Assembly: GCA_016192135.1 (NCBI GenBank)
Contig: JACPUR010000033.1
Coordinates: 1-23,969, forward strand
Direction: 5' to 3'
Origin: Candidatus Tectomicrobia bacterium
GTDB taxonomy: Bacteria; UBA8248
DNA: 23,969 nucleotides
Position 1 is the first letter of the stretch; each line of letters starts with the position of its first letter. Under the pieces are notes generated by a model, which saw only the letters and a list, made by a program, of their open reading frames with translations, did no database searches and was not told where the DNA came from. Below, piece after piece: positions 21,115 through 23,969 of the stretch. The translations under genes were made by a program, and so were the position numbers.

Positions 21115-23715
21115 TTATCTCTTTCCGAAGTTGGACGCGTTGGCGTTGATCTGGGCGAGCTGCCGGCTGAGGAACTGGCTGGTGGTCTGCAAGGTGCCGA
21201 GGGCCTGCTCCAGGCGCGTGAACTCCTCGCTGAGCCGGGCCTGCTCGCGGGCGATGCGGGCGTTGACGGCGTCGATCTGGGACTTGAGGTCCGAAACCCG
21301 GCTGTTCGCCTCGTCAATGGCGGCCTGGATGGGGCCGTCCTGGTTCTGATCGGTGAGGAAGCCGAGCAGCTCATCGAGCTGGGTGGCGATACCCCGGGAG
21401 ACGGTCACGACGCCCTGCGAGGCGCCCTGGGCCGTAAGCTGGGCGGGGGTGATCTTCACCAGAATCTGGAGGCCGTCGGTGCTGGTGTTCCCGCTGTCCC
21501 CGGTGAGGGTCTGGCCCTCGCCCGTCGCCGCCTCCCCCCCGATGGTGCCCTTCACGTCCTGGCCGGTGAAGGTGGCCTCGGTGTTCGCGACGGTGCTGCC
21601 CAGGCCCGAGCTTCCCGCCGTTCCGCTCGCCACGGTCGATTTCACCTTGAAGGAATGCTTCAGGCCGTACTTGGCGTGAATCAAGGTGATCTTGCCGGTC
21701 GAGGAGTTGAACGAGGCGCTCACGTCCGTGATGCCGGCATTTTTCAGCGTGGTGTTGATGGCGGTGACGGCGTCTTGTGCGGTCATGCCGCTGGTGAGGG
21801 AGGCGCTGGCCGTGAGGCCGCCGGCGGTGATGGTCAGGGTTTCGTTCTGGGTGAGGCCCCCCGAGACGTTCTGGGCGCCCACGTCCTCCGCGCGGGTGGC
21901 CGCCTGGGTGATCTGGACGGCGTAGCCCAGCGAGGAGCTGGTCTTCGTCTTCGCCGAGAAGGCGAGCGCCTGGATGTCGGTGTCGGTGGCGGTGGCCACC
22001 GAGGCGAACAGGTCGCGCAGCTCATCGGGCTTGCTGGCCAGCAGCGAGCTGAACTTCGCCGTGTCGAGGGTGTAGCGGCCGGTATCCGGGCTGAGGCTGA
22101 TCCCGGCCTCGGAGAGGGCCCGGATCTTCCCGGGCGCGATGCTCTTCACCACCCCGGTCAGGATTTCACTCACGCGGGAGCGGGTGGTGAAGAGGTTGAA
22201 GTCGGAGAAGAGCGGCCCGGTCGCGTTGGTCTCGGCGTCGAAGAAGCTGTTCTCCTGGATGAAGGCTTCGGTATCGTTGATGGCGTCCAGCAGGGACTGG
22301 ACCGAGCCCGTCACGCCGAGGGTGCTCCGCTTCACCTCGACGATGATGGTGGCGGCCGCATCCTCCTTCTTGAGGCTCAGGGTGACTCCCTCGATAACGT
22401 CCGATATCTCGTTGGATGACTTGCGGATGGTCACCGCGTTCGCGCCCGCGCCGAACTCGATGATGGCGTCCTGGGCGGCCTGGCTCTGCTTGAACTCGAG
22501 ATCGTATTCGTAGTCCGCCGTGACGGTGAGGGTCTGGTCGGCGAAAAACGCGACGGCGCCCGTCGTCTCGTCCAGGGTATAGGCGCCCGTGGTGGTCGTG
22601 GTCAGCGCCGCGGTCTGGGCCTGGTTGGTGTCGGTGAAGGTGAAGGTGGCCGATCCGTTGTCCGATACCGTGCCGATCCGGGAGTTCTGGCCGGTGAAAT
22701 CGGCCAAGACGGGCGACCCGGGAGTCCCCGCCTGCGCGTCGCTGATACGGTAAATGCGGTATTCGGTGGCGTTCTGCACGTCGCCGAACTGGACCTGCAC
22801 GGAGTTGTCGTTGGCGCCCGTGGGGGTGGTGACGCTCGATATGCCGCTCACGACCGTCTCCACGCCCCCGACCACGGCCGCCACGACGTAGTGGTACTGC
22901 GTGCTCGCGAGGAGCGTGCCGCCGGTGTCCTGGGCGGTGAGGGTGGCCGCGATCCCTTCGGCCTGGGCCACCCCGTTCACCTTGACCGTTGTGGTATTCG
23001 CGTTCGGGATGTGGCGGAGGGCGTAGGTCTTGGCATTCAAGTCGTCGGTGTCCTGGGTGGACGCCGCCGCCCCCTTGCCGAGGACCTCGCCCGTCACGGA
23101 GGTCTTGATGCCGGCGGTCTGGGTGATGGTGACGGCGTTGCCCGCGCCGCCCTCCTTGGCCGTGACGGTGAGCTGGTAGGGGGCGGAGCTGCTGTCCACC
23201 TTGATGATGGAGGCGGTCACCTTGGCGCCCGAGCCGTTGATGGCGGCGGCGATGCCATCGAGGGTGTTGTTGGAATTGTCGATCGTGATGGCCGTCGAGA
23301 CGGCGGAGGCCCCCGTTCCCACGGTGATGGTCAGGGTGCCGCTCCCGAGGGTGGTGGCGTTGGTGTCGGAGAAGCGGTTGCTCACGTACTGGTTCTTCTT
23401 GGCGAGCTGCTTCACCACGAGCTGGTGGGAGCCCACGGCCGCCGTGGCCGAGGCGGTGGCGGTGAGGATATCGGTGTCGCTGCTCGAGACGGAGCGCTGA
23501 TCGAAGAGGCTGGGGCTCTTGAGGGAGGCGGCCGCGGTGCGGACGCTGAGGTAGTTCGCTTGAAGGGTCTGGAAGAGGGCGACCTTTTCGGTCTGATCGG
23601 CCTGCTTCGCCTGGAGCTTGGCCACGCGGCTGGCCTGGAGCGCCACGAGCTGCTCGATGATGCTCTTGGTGTCGAGGCCCGAGATCAGCCCGTCCACCGA
23701 AACCGGCCCGGCCAT
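21115..23715 (-). CDS. fliD: Flagellar filament cap protein FliD, with large insertions
   Basis: FliD forms the filament cap that helps flagellin subunits polymerise and can act as an adhesin. The N-terminal FliD domain is clear: DGLISGLDTKSIIEQLVALQ (8-27) and the coiled-coil region to about 105. The C-terminal FliD domain is interrupted: GPLFSDFNLFTTRSRVSEIL (500-519), ISLSPDTGRYTLDTAKFSSL (539-558) and the closing coiled coil (about 795-866). At 866 residues it is far longer than the usual 400-700. An insert with fibronectin-III-like character lies at about 262-362, and another at about 585-755 includes the flagellin-hook-like ATFTGQDVKGTI. The ATG at 23715 has GGGGAG about nine bases upstream. 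A probable sigma-54 promoter is at 23815-23830. Confidence 0.96.
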   Translation of the reverse strand: MAGPVSVDGLISGLDTKSIIEQLVALQASRVAKLQAKQADQTEKVALFQTLQANYLSVRTAAASLKSPSLFDQRSVSSSDTDILTATASATAAVGSHQLVVKQLAKKNQYVSNRFSDTNATTLGSGTLTITVGTGASAVSTAITIDNSNNTLDGIAAAINGSGAKVTASIIKVDSSSAPYQLTVTAKEGGAGNAVTITQTAGIKTSVTGEVLGKGAAASTQDTDDLNAKTYALRHIPNANTTTVKVNGVAQAEGIAATLTAQDTGGTLLASTQYHYVVAAVVGGVETVVSGISSVTTPTGANDNSVQVQFGDVQNATEYRIYRISDAQAGTPGSPVLADFTGQNSRIGTVSDNGSATFTFTDTNQAQTAALTTTTTGAYTLDETTGAVAFFADQTLTVTADYEYDLEFKQSQAAQDAIIEFGAGANAVTIRKSSNEISDVIEGVTLSLKKEDAAATIIVEVKRSTLGVTGSVQSLLDAINDTEAFIQENSFFDAETNATGPLFSDFNLFTTRSRVSEILTGVVKSIAPGKIRALSEAGISLSPDTGRYTLDTAKFSSLLASKPDELRDLFASVATATDTDIQALAFSAKTKTSSSLGYAVQITQAATRAEDVGAQNVSGGLTQNETLTITAGGLTASASLTSGMTAQDAVTAINTTLKNAGITDVSASFNSSTGKITLIHAKYGLKHSFKVKSTVASGTAGSSGLGSTVANTEATFTGQDVKGTIGGEAATGEGQTLTGDSGNTSTDGLQILVKITPAQLTAQGASQGVVTVSRGIATQLDELLGFLTDQNQDGPIQAAIDEANSRVSDLKSQIDAVNARIAREQARLSEEFTRLEQALGTLQTTSQFLSRQLAQINANASNFGKR

Positions 23716-23742
23716 CTTCGCTGCTCCCCCCGCAAGAGGCCT

Positions 23743-23802
23743 CTGGCCTGAAGCGTGCTGGCCTAAAGCTTATCGGCTTGAGGCGGATGGGCCTAAAGCG
23801 CC
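23743..23802. repeat. Four 15-bp imperfect tandem repeats in the fliD leader
   Basis: CTGGCCTGAAGCGTG (23743-23757), CTGGCCTAAAGCTTA (23758-23772), TCGGCTTGAGGCGGA (23773-23787) and TGGGCCTAAAGCGCC (23788-23802) are in exact 15-base register, with conserved GGC(C/T)T(A/G)A(A/G)GC. They lie between the putative sigma-54 promoter and the fliD start, so they would be transcribed. Confidence 0.7.
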
Positions 23803-23814
23803 TATTGCCCCGAC

Positions 23815-23830
23815 AGCACATTCCGTGCCG
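23815..23830 (-). promoter_or_regulatory. Candidate sigma-54 promoter of the fliD operon
   Basis: On the minus strand this reads CGGCACGGAATGTGCT, with GG and GC exactly ten bases apart; it matches TGGCAC-N5-TTGCW at all but two of the fixed positions. It lies about 100 bases before fliD. Late flagellar genes are widely sigma-54 dependent, which raises the probability. The enhancer site for the activator would lie beyond the window edge or in the A/T-rich patch at 23903-23920. Confidence 0.6.
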
Positions 23831-23948
23831 GATGGGGCCGTGGCGGCTCTTCTTGAGAACAGAGGGAGGCGCGGCAACCCGCCGGGAGGGATTCCCGGAG
23901 CGTAATATTTGTATTTTCAACCGGTTGCGGCGGGGGGGCCCGGCGGCG

Positions 23949-23962
23949 CCCCCCCCCCCCCC
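23949..23962. repeat. 14-C homopolymer at the window end
   Basis: Fourteen consecutive C residues, with a seven-G run at 23932-23938 just before. Such runs are prone to slippage in cells and to sequencing or assembly errors, so this end of the window should be trusted less. Confidence 0.8.
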
Positions 23963-23969
23963 GAGGCTC

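Noticed and set aside
20068-22419. 783-codon plus-strand open frame opposite fliD/fliS
   Set aside because: It lies antisense to clearly recognised FliD, FliS and the coupled third gene; its composition (Gly/Ala/Arg/Leu/Val-rich) is typical of antisense frames in GC-rich DNA.

Overview
The window looks like a GC-rich chromosome segment from a flagellated, diderm bacterium. A diderm is supported by an LptM-like lipoprotein, a second lipoprotein, several CpxP/Spy-type periplasmic proteins and an OGT-type glycosyltransferase. The gene order argH - small lipoprotein - lysA - dapF resembles deltaproteobacterial and gammaproteobacterial arrangements, and the dispersed GTAGGGGCG palindromes are of a kind often seen in uncultured environmental lineages. 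The species cannot be fixed from the sequence alone. No rRNA, tRNA, CRISPR array, insertion sequence or phage gene was recognised.

Layout. 1-1.7 kb (minus): the 5' part of a DUF1848 protein running off the left edge, then dapB. 1.8-6.4 kb (plus): an envelope/metal-stress block made of an ECF sigma factor, a probable membrane anti-sigma factor and a CnrX/ZraP-like periplasmic sensor in overlapping frames, then a CpxP-like protein, a SHOCT-domain membrane protein, a Met/His-rich Spy-like protein, and a two-gene operon ending in a DUF6515-like protein. Three leader regions in this block share GGAACC-N5/6-CGTCNTAAGG. 6.5-7.0 kb (minus): a membrane-anchored coiled-coil and collagen-like protein with a CRP-type palindrome upstream. 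7.3-11.2 kb (minus): argH, a 43-residue LptM-like lipoprotein gene overlapping its end, lysA and dapF.

11.5-17.5 kb holds a modification cluster: a TPR-radical SAM/SPASM protein and a methyltransferase (plus), facing a C-methyltransferase-type protein and a 13-TPR GT41 glycosyltransferase (minus). The convergent pair shares a CTAG for both stop codons. 17.9-20.0 kb (plus): an MFS transporter and a lipoprotein with a Q/P/N-rich tail, closed by a strong terminator. 20.1-23.7 kb (minus): fliD (with large insertions), fliS and an unknown third gene, probably driven by a sigma-54 promoter at 23.8 kb. The window ends near a 14-C homopolymer.

Working together: dapB, dapF and lysA belong to the diaminopimelate/lysine pathway and argH to arginine synthesis. 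The plus-strand stress block sits between dapF and dapB, which are co-oriented and often adjacent in other genomes, so it may be an insertion into an older amino-acid locus. The best candidate for an undescribed system is this ECF-anti-sigma-sensor module with its repeated leader motif and downstream periplasmic proteins. The second is the radical SAM/methyltransferase/GT41 cluster.
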